Origin: an uncultured delta proteobacterium
GTDB taxonomy: Bacteria > Myxococcota_A > Polyangia > Polyangiales > Polyangiaceae
NCBI GenBank assembly: GCA_903906315.1
Contig: CAIVJW010000282.1
Span: 1 to 40,597 of the forward strand
DNA: 40,597 nucleotides
Reading direction: 5' to 3'
Shown here: one piece after another, positions 15,900 through 24,341 of the stretch
Layout of the letters: each line of letters opens with the position of its first letter
Position numbering within the stretch: the first letter of the stretch is position 1
Notes under the pieces: model-generated
Database searches by the model: none
The model's input: the letters and a program-made list of their open reading frames with translations, nothing else
What the model was told of the DNA's origin: nothing
Position numbers and translations under genes: made by a program

Positions 15900-18836
15900 C
15901 TAAGCCTCCACGACATCGAATGCGACCCTCCGCCGACCGCGGCGCAGCTGCAGGGCGACGATCTCGCCGTCGTCGGACACGGCGACCACCGTACCGTCCG
16001 CGCGGAGGTATGCCGGGGTCCAGGCGTCCTCGTCGCTCCACTCCACGCAATGCTCGGAGCGCAGGTGGTTGCATCGTAGGCCGAAGGAGGCGCCCCCGAC
16101 GGCCCAACCCCCATCACGCGCCCCGGTGCTCGCAACCAGAGCCCACCACACGCCGGGGAGGTCCCGCTCCAGCTGCCGAAGCGACGCACGGCGAAGAAGC
16201 TTGCCGGTTTCACGTTCGAGCAGCGCGACGGTCGGACGTTCGGCGTGGCACCAGATGACGAAGCCCCCGTGCTCGGTCAGTCTGCCCGCGCTGAACCAAG
16301 GAATCGAGGTCGACCACGAGCGCTTTCCGGTGCGCGTCGACCAACTGGCGACGTGCCCACCACTCCCGGCATACAGCGCGTCGTCCCCTTCGTAGACGAG
16401 CTCGGCGGGGTCGTCTTCGCCACGCTCGAGGCGGAGCGCCGGCTCGCGACCGCGCGAATCGAGCAAGAACGCCTCGACCACTTCTTTGCGGCGCTTGCTC
16501 GCGGTCGTGGTCACGGCGAGCCGGCCATCGCGGAGGGCGAAAGGCTCGAACGACGTGTACGCATCCCGAAACGGCGTGAAGCGGGCCACGACAGTGCGCC
16601 TGCGCAGGTCGTAGGTGAGGACCGAAAACCGGTCGTCGCGTCGAACGGTGATTACGACACTTCCGTCGCGAGCCTCAATGACGCCGACCATCGCCTCGTC
16701 CTCGCCGAGCGCAACGAGCACCGAATTCTCGGCGGCGGCGACGAGAGACAGAACTCGGTCGTCCCACGAGAGCACGGGGCCGGCGCCGAGGCGGCGCACT
16801 CCGCGGGCTGACCACGTGCGGAGGTTTGCACCACTTCGCACGCCCCACACGGCCGCATCGACGCGATCGAACGTGACGAAGCGCGTCGAGTCGAGCGGAA
16901 GCGCGACCAGGTCCGAGTGGTCAGGCGACTCCATCCGTCGAACCACGTCGGCCAGCGCAGCGCGCGTCTCCCGGTCGACGGGTGCACCACCGTTGAGCTC
17001 CGCGAGCGCGGCATCCGGCGCCCGCAGGATCGCCGCCGCGCTGGCCTCGGCGTCAGATTGCTCCCGCATCGCTAGAGTAGCAATCCGCGCGTGCGGCGCC
17101 TCGCCGTACACCACCGGGCGGGCGTGTTTCGCGACCGCGAGAAACGTACCCGCCGACAGTGGGATCGCGCGCGAGAATGCGTCCCCGCGTTGCGGACCGA
17201 CGGCGGTGCGCGCCCACGCCTGGACTCCGTACACGGCGATGCCAGACCCGCGCAGCTCGCTCCACCACACGACGACTCGCGCGCCGGCGAGCGACAGCAG
17301 GCTCGCCTCCCGCGACACCCGCTCGGTGTGCGCGCACGCTTCGCCCGCCCGGTGCAACGCGAGCGCCCCGGTGCCGGAGAGGACGGCGGTGCATCCGCCG
17401 GCCAGACCGCCGACCGACGTCACGGTCTCGGGCTTGGCGCGCCACGTCCCCCACCGGGCACTCGCGCGCAGGGCCGCAACGGGGTCGCCCTCATGTCGCG
17501 CCAGCGGTCTCAGCGGCAGGCGACCGAGCGCGCTGCGCGCCGCCTCGGTAAACCAGCCCGCCGCGCCTGCCACTACGAAGTCGAGCAGATGTGATCGAGC
17601 GAAGGCGTCGCGGGCGGCATTGTCGAAGAAGTCGACACGCGCGGACTCGGCCAACAGCTGCGCCTTCCTGCGGCCGACCCACGAGAGCTCCGGGGCACGC
17701 CGCGGTGGCGCCTTCGAGCGTGACGGCGCCGGCGGCGGAACCACCCAGACGCATCCTTCCCCGGCAGCCGTCGTGGCAGCCACGCGACCATCGTCCAGCG
17801 CGAAGACGTCGGTCGCCTCGCTTGGCAGGCCGACCAGGGTCGCCACCAGCTCCCCCGTCCTCGCGTCCCAGGCTCGAATGGTGTCACCGGCGTAGCTGAC
17901 GATCCTGCCGTCGCTGCCCCACACCGCGTGGACCCCGCCGGTCTCGCGTGGGTGCTCATGGATCGCGAGCAGATCGCACGACGTCGCGTCGAACACGTAG
18001 ACCGCAGCGCCGCACGCTGCGAACAGCCCCTCGTTCCTCGCAAGACCAGCCGCGCGCGCGTCGCCGAACGGACGGCGCGTGCGCCCGACGACGACGCCCG
18101 CGCGCACGTCGAGCAGATCGAGGAACCCGTCGCGCGTCTTCCGAACGACGAGCCCGTCGTCGCCGACCCCGATCACGTCCGCGCCCTCGCCATCGAACGC
18201 GAGCTCGAGGTTACCGAGGACGACGTCCCAGCGCTGGACGTCCCCGCGCCCCGACCAGACGATCACGCGCCGTGCATCGAGCGCCACGACGCCCTCGATC
18301 CGCTCGGGCAACCCCTGCCGCTCGGTGAACATGCGCTCGCGGGCTCGTTCCTCGGAGCGCGGTGCTCCCCGCGCGAGCCAGACGGCCTCCGGGTGCGCCT
18401 CGAGCCAACGCTCCGCCTCTCCGTGCACCGGGCCGTCGACACGTTGCTCTGCCGCAAGCTGAACCAGCGGACCGGCCTCGCCTGGACTGGGGGCGCGAAA
18501 GAGGTGCGCGTACCTTCGGTACCATGCCTCCCAGCGCGCCGCCGCGAACGCCATCGACGGGGGCCCTCCCTGCGCCGCGTCCTGCGCGACGGCGGCACTG
18601 TCGAGCAGCAGAGAGCGCGCCGGCACCTCCGCGGCGAGCCTGCGGTGCGCGAAGTCGAGGGAGCCGACCAACGAGAGGGCCCCGTCGACCGCGCGACCGG
18701 CTAGGAAGTGCGCCACCGCGTGCCGACACGGATACGTGACGACCGACCCGACGTGTTGTCGAAGCCCTTGCGCGAGCGCGAGTTCACCGAGGTTGCGGTG
18801 CCGTTCAAGAAGCGCTGCCTTCCGAAGTCTCGCCAT
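15900..18836 (-). CDS. Beta-propeller (WD40-like) protein with headless-STAND N-terminal module
   Basis: 978 residues from the ATG at 18836; an in-frame ATG at 18881 would add 15. I prefer 18836 because the N-terminus then aligns with the proteins at 36290 and 15779: E-R-H-R-N-L-G ... Y-P-C-R-H-A-V-A-H-F-L-A-G, then a helical segment ending near residue 80. From ~180 onward come degenerate propeller blades, recognisable by repeated W-D-x-R-T-G-E-L, I-x-A-W-D-A-R and F-D-A-T-S-C-D-L-like ends and hydrophobic beta strands, interrupted near 430-500 by a helical insertion. No NTPase, catalytic motif or signal peptide is seen. The gene is transcribed divergently from the small membrane-protein gene, only 74 bases away. 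It is probably a ligand-sensing arm of a STAND-type system whose NTPase is either lost or supplied by another protein. Confidence 0.75.
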   Translation of the reverse strand: MARLRKAALLERHRNLGELALAQGLRQHVGSVVTYPCRHAVAHFLAGRAVDGALSLVGSLDFAHRRLAAEVPARSLLLDSAAVAQDAAQGGPPSMAFAAARWEAWYRRYAHLFRAPSPGEAGPLVQLAAEQRVDGPVHGEAERWLEAHPEAVWLARGAPRSEERARERMFTERQGLPERIEGVVALDARRVIVWSGRGDVQRWDVVLGNLELAFDGEGADVIGVGDDGLVVRKTRDGFLDLLDVRAGVVVGRTRRPFGDARAAGLARNEGLFAACGAAVYVFDATSCDLLAIHEHPRETGGVHAVWGSDGRIVSYAGDTIRAWDARTGELVATLVGLPSEATDVFALDDGRVAATTAAGEGCVWVVPPPAPSRSKAPPRRAPELSWVGRRKAQLLAESARVDFFDNAARDAFARSHLLDFVVAGAAGWFTEAARSALGRLPLRPLARHEGDPVAALRASARWGTWRAKPETVTSVGGLAGGCTAVLSGTGALALHRAGEACAHTERVSREASLLSLAGARVVVWWSELRGSGIAVYGVQAWARTAVGPQRGDAFSRAIPLSAGTFLAVAKHARPVVYGEAPHARIATLAMREQSDAEASAAAILRAPDAALAELNGGAPVDRETRAALADVVRRMESPDHSDLVALPLDSTRFVTFDRVDAAVWGVRSGANLRTWSARGVRRLGAGPVLSWDDRVLSLVAAAENSVLVALGEDEAMVGVIEARDGSVVITVRRDDRFSVLTYDLRRRTVVARFTPFRDAYTSFEPFALRDGRLAVTTTASKRRKEVVEAFLLDSRGREPALRLERGEDDPAELVYEGDDALYAGSGGHVASWSTRTGKRSWSTSIPWFSAGRLTEHGGFVIWCHAERPTVALLERETGKLLRRASLRQLERDLPGVWWALVASTGARDGGWAVGGASFGLRCNHLRSEHCVEWSDEDAWTPAYLRADGTVVAVSDDGEIVALQLRRGRRRVAFDVVEA

Positions 18837-18891
18837 AGGCCCGTCGCCAACGTAGCAGTGACGAGGAGCGCGGTCCGCCATGAAGCAGACG

Positions 18892-18906
18892 TCGGAGACT
18901 CTCCGA
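18892..18906. promoter_or_regulatory. Inverted repeat in the divergent promoter gap
   Basis: TCGGAG-ACT-CTCCGA is a perfect 6-base inverted repeat with a 3-base spacer in the 74-base gap between the divergent genes starting at 18836 (minus) and 18911 (plus). The left arm contains the GGAG that could serve as ribosome binding site for 18911. It may be an operator or a hairpin over the start region; in DNA this GC-rich chance is also possible. Confidence 0.3.
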
Positions 18907-18910
18907 GACG

Positions 18911-19195
18911 TTGATCATCATCGCCTACATCTTCTGGCCGCTCGGCATCGTCTTCGGCGTGCTGCAGTCGAAGACCGTGCCGGAGTGGCAAGGGGGGACC
19001 GGCTTCACGGTGCGCCAGCTTGGTCAGTGGCTCGCGACGTGCGCGACGTGCGGCCCCACCTGGGTGGCGCTGGCGACGCTCGCCGTCTCGACGCGGATCT
19101 TCGTCACGCACAGCCGCCGCTGGGACCAAGCTCGCAAGTCCGCCGAACACGGCGGCTCCGCGCAATCCTCGCGTGACGCCTCGAGAGCCAGCTGA
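18911..19195 (+). CDS. Small predicted membrane protein
   Basis: 94 residues from a TTG, with GGAG about 13 bases upstream; no ATG or GTG in frame is better, because a stop lies at 18881. The first ~18 residues form a hydrophobic segment (I-I-I-A-Y-I-F-W-P-L-G-I-V-F-G) and a second lies near residues 45-63 (W-V-A-L-A-T-L-A-V). The C-terminal ~30 residues are polar and basic. Codon third positions are strongly GC-rich, supporting coding. It lies 94 bases upstream of the kinase at 19290 and could be co-transcribed. I do not recognise the family; a membrane anchor or small inner-membrane protein is all that can be said. Confidence 0.5.
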   Translation: MIIIAYIFWPLGIVFGVLQSKTVPEWQGGTGFTVRQLGQWLATCATCGPTWVALATLAVSTRIFVTHSRRWDQARKSAEHGGSAQSSRDASRAS

Positions 19196-19289
19196 CGAGG
19201 GCTCCTCTGGCGGGCCGTGCCCGCTGGCGCCGTCCACCGTGTCGCGCACCGTGCGCGGTGGCGACGGGCAGGATGTAGCATCGTCCACG

Positions 19290-22200
19290 GTGCAGAACCT
19301 CTCCGTCGCCCCCCTTCGCCGCTCCTTGGCCGCAGCCGTCGGTGAAGGCCGACTCGCGGGGCTCTGGGCCGGCGCCCCCGATCCCTCTATCGAGTTGCTG
19401 CTCTGCGGCCTCGGCATCGCGGCCGTCGGCGACGACTCCGTCGGTCGCGAGCTCGCGGCGCACGCGCACGGCTTCGCAGCCTTCGCCGCGCGCGCCGCGA
19501 CGCACCTCGATCGCATGATCGTGTCGACCACGCTCGCGATCGGCGCGGGCTCCGACGCCATCGCGAAGGCCCCGCGCGAGGCCGCCGAGCTGCTCGCGGC
19601 GGTCGCCTGGGGGCTCGCGCGCCACCCCGATCCGGCCGTCCGGCTGCCGGCGCTCCGCGCGCGTGGCGGCCTCCTGCGCGCGCTGCCGTCCCTCCGCGAC
19701 CGGCTCGAGGCCGACCTCGTCGCGCCGCCCGACTCGTCGCGGCGCAGGCGCGCGATCACGAGCCTCGCCGCGGCGCCGTCTCCAATGGCCGAGTGGGTCG
19801 CGGGGCGCCTCTCGTCCGTACTCTTCGACGATGGCGAGGCCTCCCGTCCCGTCGATCGCGCGAGCTTCGGCCCCGCGCTCGGCGTCATCGACCTCGAGGG
19901 CCCGGTGGCCGCGCTCGTGTGGCGCGCGCTCGACGACGGCGTCTTCACGACAGCCGACGAGTGGTGGTCGATGGTCGACGGCCTGCGCGTGGTGCGCCTC
20001 GCCTCGGAGGGCTCGCGTCCGCGCGTCGACGCGGCGCTCCGCACCCTCGCCGAATGTGCGCGCGCGGGGACGGCAGGCAATAATCGCGGCGCCATCCGGA
20101 GGTGTCACGAGATCGGGTGGATGCTCGCGCGGTGCGGCCTTGACGGCGCTCCCACGAGCCCGGACGACTACCTCGGTCGCGCGGAAGACCTCGTCTTCGC
20201 CGCCCTCCACGAGGACCCACGTGCCGTCGCCCCACGCGCGGTTGCGCTCGCGCGCGCCGTAACGTCGTTGCTGCGCGATCCGCTTCACGGGCAGACCGTT
20301 CGAGCGAAGATCCCTGTCGGTGATGACCTCGATCTGCCTGTCGAGGTCGCCTACGCACAGGCTCGCCTCAACGGGGCCGGCCGCATCGCGGCGCTGCGCC
20401 CGTGGGAGCCCGTCCTCGCGGCGGCGGGCTGCTCCACGAGCACGCTCGACGAGCTCGCGTCCTCCGCGCAGGACGCGCTCGAGCAAGGGGCGCGCGGCCT
20501 CGTGCTGTCGCCGAGCGTGCACGCGACGTGGAAGCAGACTGGCGTCCTCCTCGTCGGCGCGTGGCTCGACGGCAGCCGATCCGGGCGAAAAATCGAGCTT
20601 GGCCCTTCGCCCGAGGAGGTGCTCGACGTCCTTCGCTTCGGCCTGCTCGAACAGCCCAAGCTCGACTCGCTGCTCCAGAAGCCCGTCGGTGAGGTCGTCG
20701 CCCGCATCCTCGCGCCGGCGTCGAGCGCCGGGGATACCGCGATGCTCGCGCGCTTCGCTGGCTGGGCGGCGCTGCGCTCCGGATCGCCGAGCTTCCTGGG
20801 CGCCGTCGTGAACCGCTTCGATCACGGGCTCCCCGTCTCCGATCGCGACGCCTGGCTGAAGCGGCTTCGTCCTCGGCTCGCTGCCGCGCACGCGGCGGCC
20901 TCCGGCGATGTCGCCACGATCGCCAGCGCGGCGTTCGCCGAGACGCTCGCAGGGGCGTGGGACGCGCTCGTCGGCGCCCCGGACCCGACGTTTCGCTTGA
21001 CCGTCGTCGTCCTCGGCCGCGTCGCGCGGGCGCTCGTCGGCGGCGATGCGCTTCCGGCGGCGCAGACGAGGCAGCTCCTGGGCGATCTCGCGCTCACCCT
21101 GGCGCGGATCGAGCAGCACGCGTGCGGGCTCCTGCCCGGCCCGGGCGCCGCGTTCGTCGTCGCGTGCGCGCCGTCGCCAGGCACCGACAGGACCGCGCCC
21201 ACGGTGTCGGGCACCTCGCCTCCGCCCACCGCGGCAACGCTCGCGTCGATCGGAGCGCTCCACGACCAGGAGCCCGCTCCGCTCGCGACGTCCGCTGCGG
21301 CCGGTCTCCCGCCTGCAGCGCTCGCGCTCGTCGACGCGACGATGAGCGCGTTCGGCAGCGACCACGCGCGCATCGAGGAGGTGCGGCTCCGCTGGCGCCT
21401 GCACGCCGGTCCCCTGTTCGCGGGCCTGGCGTCGACGCTCGTGGACACCATCGGCGGTCGAATCGTGGCCGAGGCGGCGCCGAGCCGTCGCGTCGGCCGG
21501 TACGATCTCACGGCGCCGATCTCGCGGGGTGGAATGGGCGAGCTCTGGACGGCGCGCCGCGCGGACTCCGACCTCGGCGACGCGGGTCAGGTGGCCGTCA
21601 AGCTGCCGCTCGCGAATGCCTTCGGGGACGCGGGCGACCCGGAGAGGCTGGAGCGCCTGCGCGCGTCCGTCCGCGGCGAGGCCATCGCGCTGCTCCGCTT
21701 GCAGCACCCCAACGTCGTCCGCTGCGTCGACGTGGGGCTCGACCGCGAGCAGCCCTTTCTCGTCATGGAGCTCCTACGCGGCATGTCCCTCGACGCCTAT
21801 GCCGCGATTCGCCTCCTCCGCCCGTACGAGCTCGCGCCCATCGTGCGTGACACGTGCCGAGGCCTCGGAGCTCTCCACGCAGCGGGCATCGTCCATCGCG
21901 ACGTCAAGCCCGGCAACCTGTTCCTCTGCATGGATCTCCGCGAAGCTGAGGATCGCAGCAGCCCGCGCTGCCGCGATCCGCTCCTCGAGCCGATCCTCTG
22001 CACGACCCTCGTCGACCTCGGGCTGGCCGTCTCGGACCTCGCGAGCCAGCCCGTCGGCGGTGGCACGGTCGGCTACCTCGCCCCGGAGCAGGCCGGGAAC
22101 CAGCGCGTCGGGCCGCCGACGGACGTCTACGCGGTCGCGGCGACCGTGTACCGCGTGACGACGGGCCGGTCGCTCTTCGACACCTGCGGCAATCAGCGCG

Positions 22201-22388
22201 TCTTTCACCACGCGGCGGTCGCGCCCTTCGCGCCGGGGACCCTTCCGGGCGACGAGCACCTCCGCGCCGCGCGCCGCGCCTTGCCGGAGCGCGTCGTTCG
22301 CCTCCTCGCCGACGCGACGACCCTTCGACCCGACGAGCGGCCCGACGCGGCGTCCTTCACGCGGCAGCTCGACGCCCTCGTCGGGTGA
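19290..22388 (+). CDS. Large Ser-Thr protein kinase with HEAT-like N-terminal region
   Basis: 1032 residues from a GTG at 19290; the frame is open further upstream, but that part is Arg-rich shadow overlapping the preceding gene. The first ~730 residues are Ala/Leu-rich helical repeats, with HEAT-like stretches such as H-P-D-P-A-V-R-L-P-A-L near residue 115; no enzyme motif is visible. The kinase domain occupies ~735-1032: glycine loop S-R-G-G-M-G-E-L, Lys771 (V-A-V-K), H-R-D-V-K-P-G-N (Asp871), D-L-G at 909-911 in place of D-F-G, and A-P-E (Glu933). All catalytic residues are present and DLG is tolerated in many active kinases. Having the kinase at the C-terminus and a large scaffold in front is unusual. 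No membrane segment is seen. The FHA-kinase gene begins 36 bases downstream, suggesting an operon in which one kinase may phosphorylate the partner of the other. Confidence 0.8.
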   Translation: MQNLSVAPLRRSLAAAVGEGRLAGLWAGAPDPSIELLLCGLGIAAVGDDSVGRELAAHAHGFAAFAARAATHLDRMIVSTTLAIGAGSDAIAKAPREAAELLAAVAWGLARHPDPAVRLPALRARGGLLRALPSLRDRLEADLVAPPDSSRRRRAITSLAAAPSPMAEWVAGRLSSVLFDDGEASRPVDRASFGPALGVIDLEGPVAALVWRALDDGVFTTADEWWSMVDGLRVVRLASEGSRPRVDAALRTLAECARAGTAGNNRGAIRRCHEIGWMLARCGLDGAPTSPDDYLGRAEDLVFAALHEDPRAVAPRAVALARAVTSLLRDPLHGQTVRAKIPVGDDLDLPVEVAYAQARLNGAGRIAALRPWEPVLAAAGCSTSTLDELASSAQDALEQGARGLVLSPSVHATWKQTGVLLVGAWLDGSRSGRKIELGPSPEEVLDVLRFGLLEQPKLDSLLQKPVGEVVARILAPASSAGDTAMLARFAGWAALRSGSPSFLGAVVNRFDHGLPVSDRDAWLKRLRPRLAAAHAAASGDVATIASAAFAETLAGAWDALVGAPDPTFRLTVVVLGRVARALVGGDALPAAQTRQLLGDLALTLARIEQHACGLLPGPGAAFVVACAPSPGTDRTAPTVSGTSPPPTAATLASIGALHDQEPAPLATSAAAGLPPAALALVDATMSAFGSDHARIEEVRLRWRLHAGPLFAGLASTLVDTIGGRIVAEAAPSRRVGRYDLTAPISRGGMGELWTARRADSDLGDAGQVAVKLPLANAFGDAGDPERLERLRASVRGEAIALLRLQHPNVVRCVDVGLDREQPFLVMELLRGMSLDAYAAIRLLRPYELAPIVRDTCRGLGALHAAGIVHRDVKPGNLFLCMDLREAEDRSSPRCRDPLLEPILCTTLVDLGLAVSDLASQPVGGGTVGYLAPEQAGNQRVGPPTDVYAVAATVYRVTTGRSLFDTCGNQRVFHHAAVAPFAPGTLPGDEHLRAARRALPERVVRLLADATTLRPDERPDAASFTRQLDALVG

Positions 22389-22424
22389 CTGACGCCGAGG
22401 CCACGCTCTGGTAAAGCTTCGCGC

Positions 22425-23711
22425 ATGGGCAACCTCGTCTTGGTTCTCGAAGAAGGCCCGACTTGGCCGCGCCAGCAGTTCGCGATTCCAGACAACGCCG
22501 TCGTCCTGATGGGCCGGTCCCGTGCCGCCCTTGTGAAGCTGCCCGACGCCGATCTCCGGGTGTCCGGCAAGCACGCGCTGGTCTTCTCGCGCGCCGACAC
22601 GCTTTGCGTCGCCGTTCTGGGCGGCCACACCGTCACGATCGACGGGGGCGCCACCACGTGGGGGGTCCTGCCGCGGGGCGGCGTCATGCACGTGTGCGAC
22701 TACCAGTTTCACCTCGAGGCCGAGGGCGAGATCGAGTGCGCCATCGAGCTCTCCGACGTCGACCTCGAGTCGATCACGACGGAGCTGAGCGCCGCCGATC
22801 TAGAGGTCCTCTCCTCCCGCATCGAGGCGCCGAAGCCGGGAGCGCCCGCCCCGCCGCGTGTGCCCCGCAGGTTCGGCGATTTCGACGTCCTCGAAGAGGT
22901 CGGCCGGGGCGGCTTTGGGGCCGTCCATCGCGCACACCACCGCACATCGGGAAAGGCTTGCGCGCTCAAGCTCCTGGTACCGAAGACCGCGGCGAACGCG
23001 GCGCCGATCCGCCGCTTCTTGCGTGAGCAACAGGTCCTCTTCGGGCTCGACCACCCGAACATCGCCGCGTTCGTCGCGGCGGGCGAGCACCAAGGCGTGC
23101 ACTACCTCGCGATGGAGTACGTCGCCGGCGGCGCCGTGGAGGCGCGCCGGCCGTACGACAACCACCCTGCGCAGGAGGCGCGCGTCGCGCGCGAGCTCTT
23201 CGGGGCGCTCGCCTACCTCCACGCGAAGCGCATCACGCACCGCGATCTCAAGCCGGCGAATGTGCTCTTCACGGCGCCCGACACGAGCGGGAATCGAAAC
23301 ATCAAGCTCGTCGACTTCGGCTTCGGCAAAGCGTTCGACGCGAACCAGCACACGGCGCTCGTCCCTGCGCTCACGCAGCAGGGACAGTTCGGCGGAACGC
23401 TCCGCTGGGCGGCGCCTGAGCAGATCCACGACTTCACCAACTACCACCCGAGCGCGGACCTCTACTCGGCCGCCGCCGTGCTCTATTACGTCTTCACGGG
23501 GGAGTCCCACCTCGTGGACGATCCCTCCCTGTCCGACAACCCGGCGGCACGTCACTACCACATGGCGACGGCCGGCGATCGCGTCCCGCTCGCGTTGCGG
23601 CGCCCCGACCTCCGCGGCCGACGTGCGGAGATCCTCGACGGCCTCCTCGCGGTGGACCCGACCGCGCGGATGGCCACGTCCGCCGAGGCCCTGGCTAGCG
23701 AGTGGGGGTAG
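22425..23711 (+). CDS. FHA-domain Ser-Thr protein kinase
   Basis: 428 residues. Residues ~1-105 are an FHA domain: a G-R-S loop (G30-R-S) followed by L-R-V-S-G-K-H-A, which matches the phosphothreonine-binding Gly-Arg and Ser-x-x-His pattern. A short linker leads to a kinase domain (~145-428) with G-R-G-G-F-G-A-V, Lys182 (A-L-K-L-L), H-R-D-L-K-P-A-N (Asp274), D-F-G (297-299) and A-P-E-Q. All catalytic elements are intact. FHA domains bind phosphothreonine, so the protein could be recruited by autophosphorylated kinase such as the one encoded directly upstream. There is no transmembrane segment. The start ATG lies 36 bases after the previous stop and lacks a strong Shine-Dalgarno. Confidence 0.9.
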   Translation: MGNLVLVLEEGPTWPRQQFAIPDNAVVLMGRSRAALVKLPDADLRVSGKHALVFSRADTLCVAVLGGHTVTIDGGATTWGVLPRGGVMHVCDYQFHLEAEGEIECAIELSDVDLESITTELSAADLEVLSSRIEAPKPGAPAPPRVPRRFGDFDVLEEVGRGGFGAVHRAHHRTSGKACALKLLVPKTAANAAPIRRFLREQQVLFGLDHPNIAAFVAAGEHQGVHYLAMEYVAGGAVEARRPYDNHPAQEARVARELFGALAYLHAKRITHRDLKPANVLFTAPDTSGNRNIKLVDFGFGKAFDANQHTALVPALTQQGQFGGTLRWAAPEQIHDFTNYHPSADLYSAAAVLYYVFTGESHLVDDPSLSDNPAARHYHMATAGDRVPLALRRPDLRGRRAEILDGLLAVDPTARMATSAEALASEWG

Positions 23712-23796
23712 GTCGGTCCCGGTGTGAGGGGCGGCAACGGCCACGTCGCCGCACCAATGACGACCACGCGCACGTATGCTGCGGGAGGAGCCAAGC

Positions 23797-24225
23797 ATGA
23801 GCGAAAAATCCGTCCGAGTCCGAGTAAAGAAGGGCCAGTTCCCCAAACTCAAGTCGATGGCGGAGCCGCGAACCCGCGTGCCGGTGGACGTTCGCTACAC
23901 GCGTGAGCAGACCGAGCAGATCTCGCTCGGCAAGCGACCGCGCGACATGGACGAGAAGTGGATCATCTACCGAGAAGGAGACGAGGTCTTCTTTCACCGA
24001 AGCTGGACGGGCATCTGCATGTTCATCGCGCGACTCGAGGAGGACGCCGAGGGCTGCACGCTGACCGAGATCGCCATTTCCCGCGAGCCGGACCATGCAC
24101 CGCGGGATCCCGAGGATGCGTCGGCCCTCGTGCGTCGGATCATCGACTTGGTGCTCCTCGCGCCGAGCGACGAGGATGCGCCATTCGGCACGCTGACGAT
24201 GAGCGACGATCCGGCAGAGACTTGA
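23797..24225 (+). CDS. Small conserved protein (W-x-I-Y ... H-R-S-W-T-G type)
   Basis: 142 residues. I chose the ATG at 23797 because GGGAGGAG lies six bases upstream; an ATG seven codons earlier has the Shine-Dalgarno inside the gene. The core reads D-E-K-W-I-I-Y-R-E-G-D-E-V-F-F-H-R-S-W-T-G, followed by alternating strands and R-E-P-D. This pattern recurs, as far as I recall, in small uncharacterised bacterial proteins; no activity is known to me. It is predicted soluble, alpha/beta. It precedes the macrodomain-like gene by 116 bases on the same strand, so the two may act together. Function is unassigned. Confidence 0.75.
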   Translation: MSEKSVRVRVKKGQFPKLKSMAEPRTRVPVDVRYTREQTEQISLGKRPRDMDEKWIIYREGDEVFFHRSWTGICMFIARLEEDAEGCTLTEIAISREPDHAPRDPEDASALVRRIIDLVLLAPSDEDAPFGTLTMSDDPAET

Positions 24226-24341
24226 AAGGCGTCGCCTGCGCGCCGGCGCGAAGACGTTGATGTTTGGTTGGCGAGAGCCTTCGCCGCGGCGACCATCAGC
24301 ATGGCCGCGGCATCACTTTCCGCGGATGGAGGATTTCGATC

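Noticed and set aside
24239..24250. CGCGCCGGCGCG palindrome after the small conserved gene
   Set aside because: Pure GC palindromes of 12 bases are expected by chance in this composition, and no loop or T-run is present.
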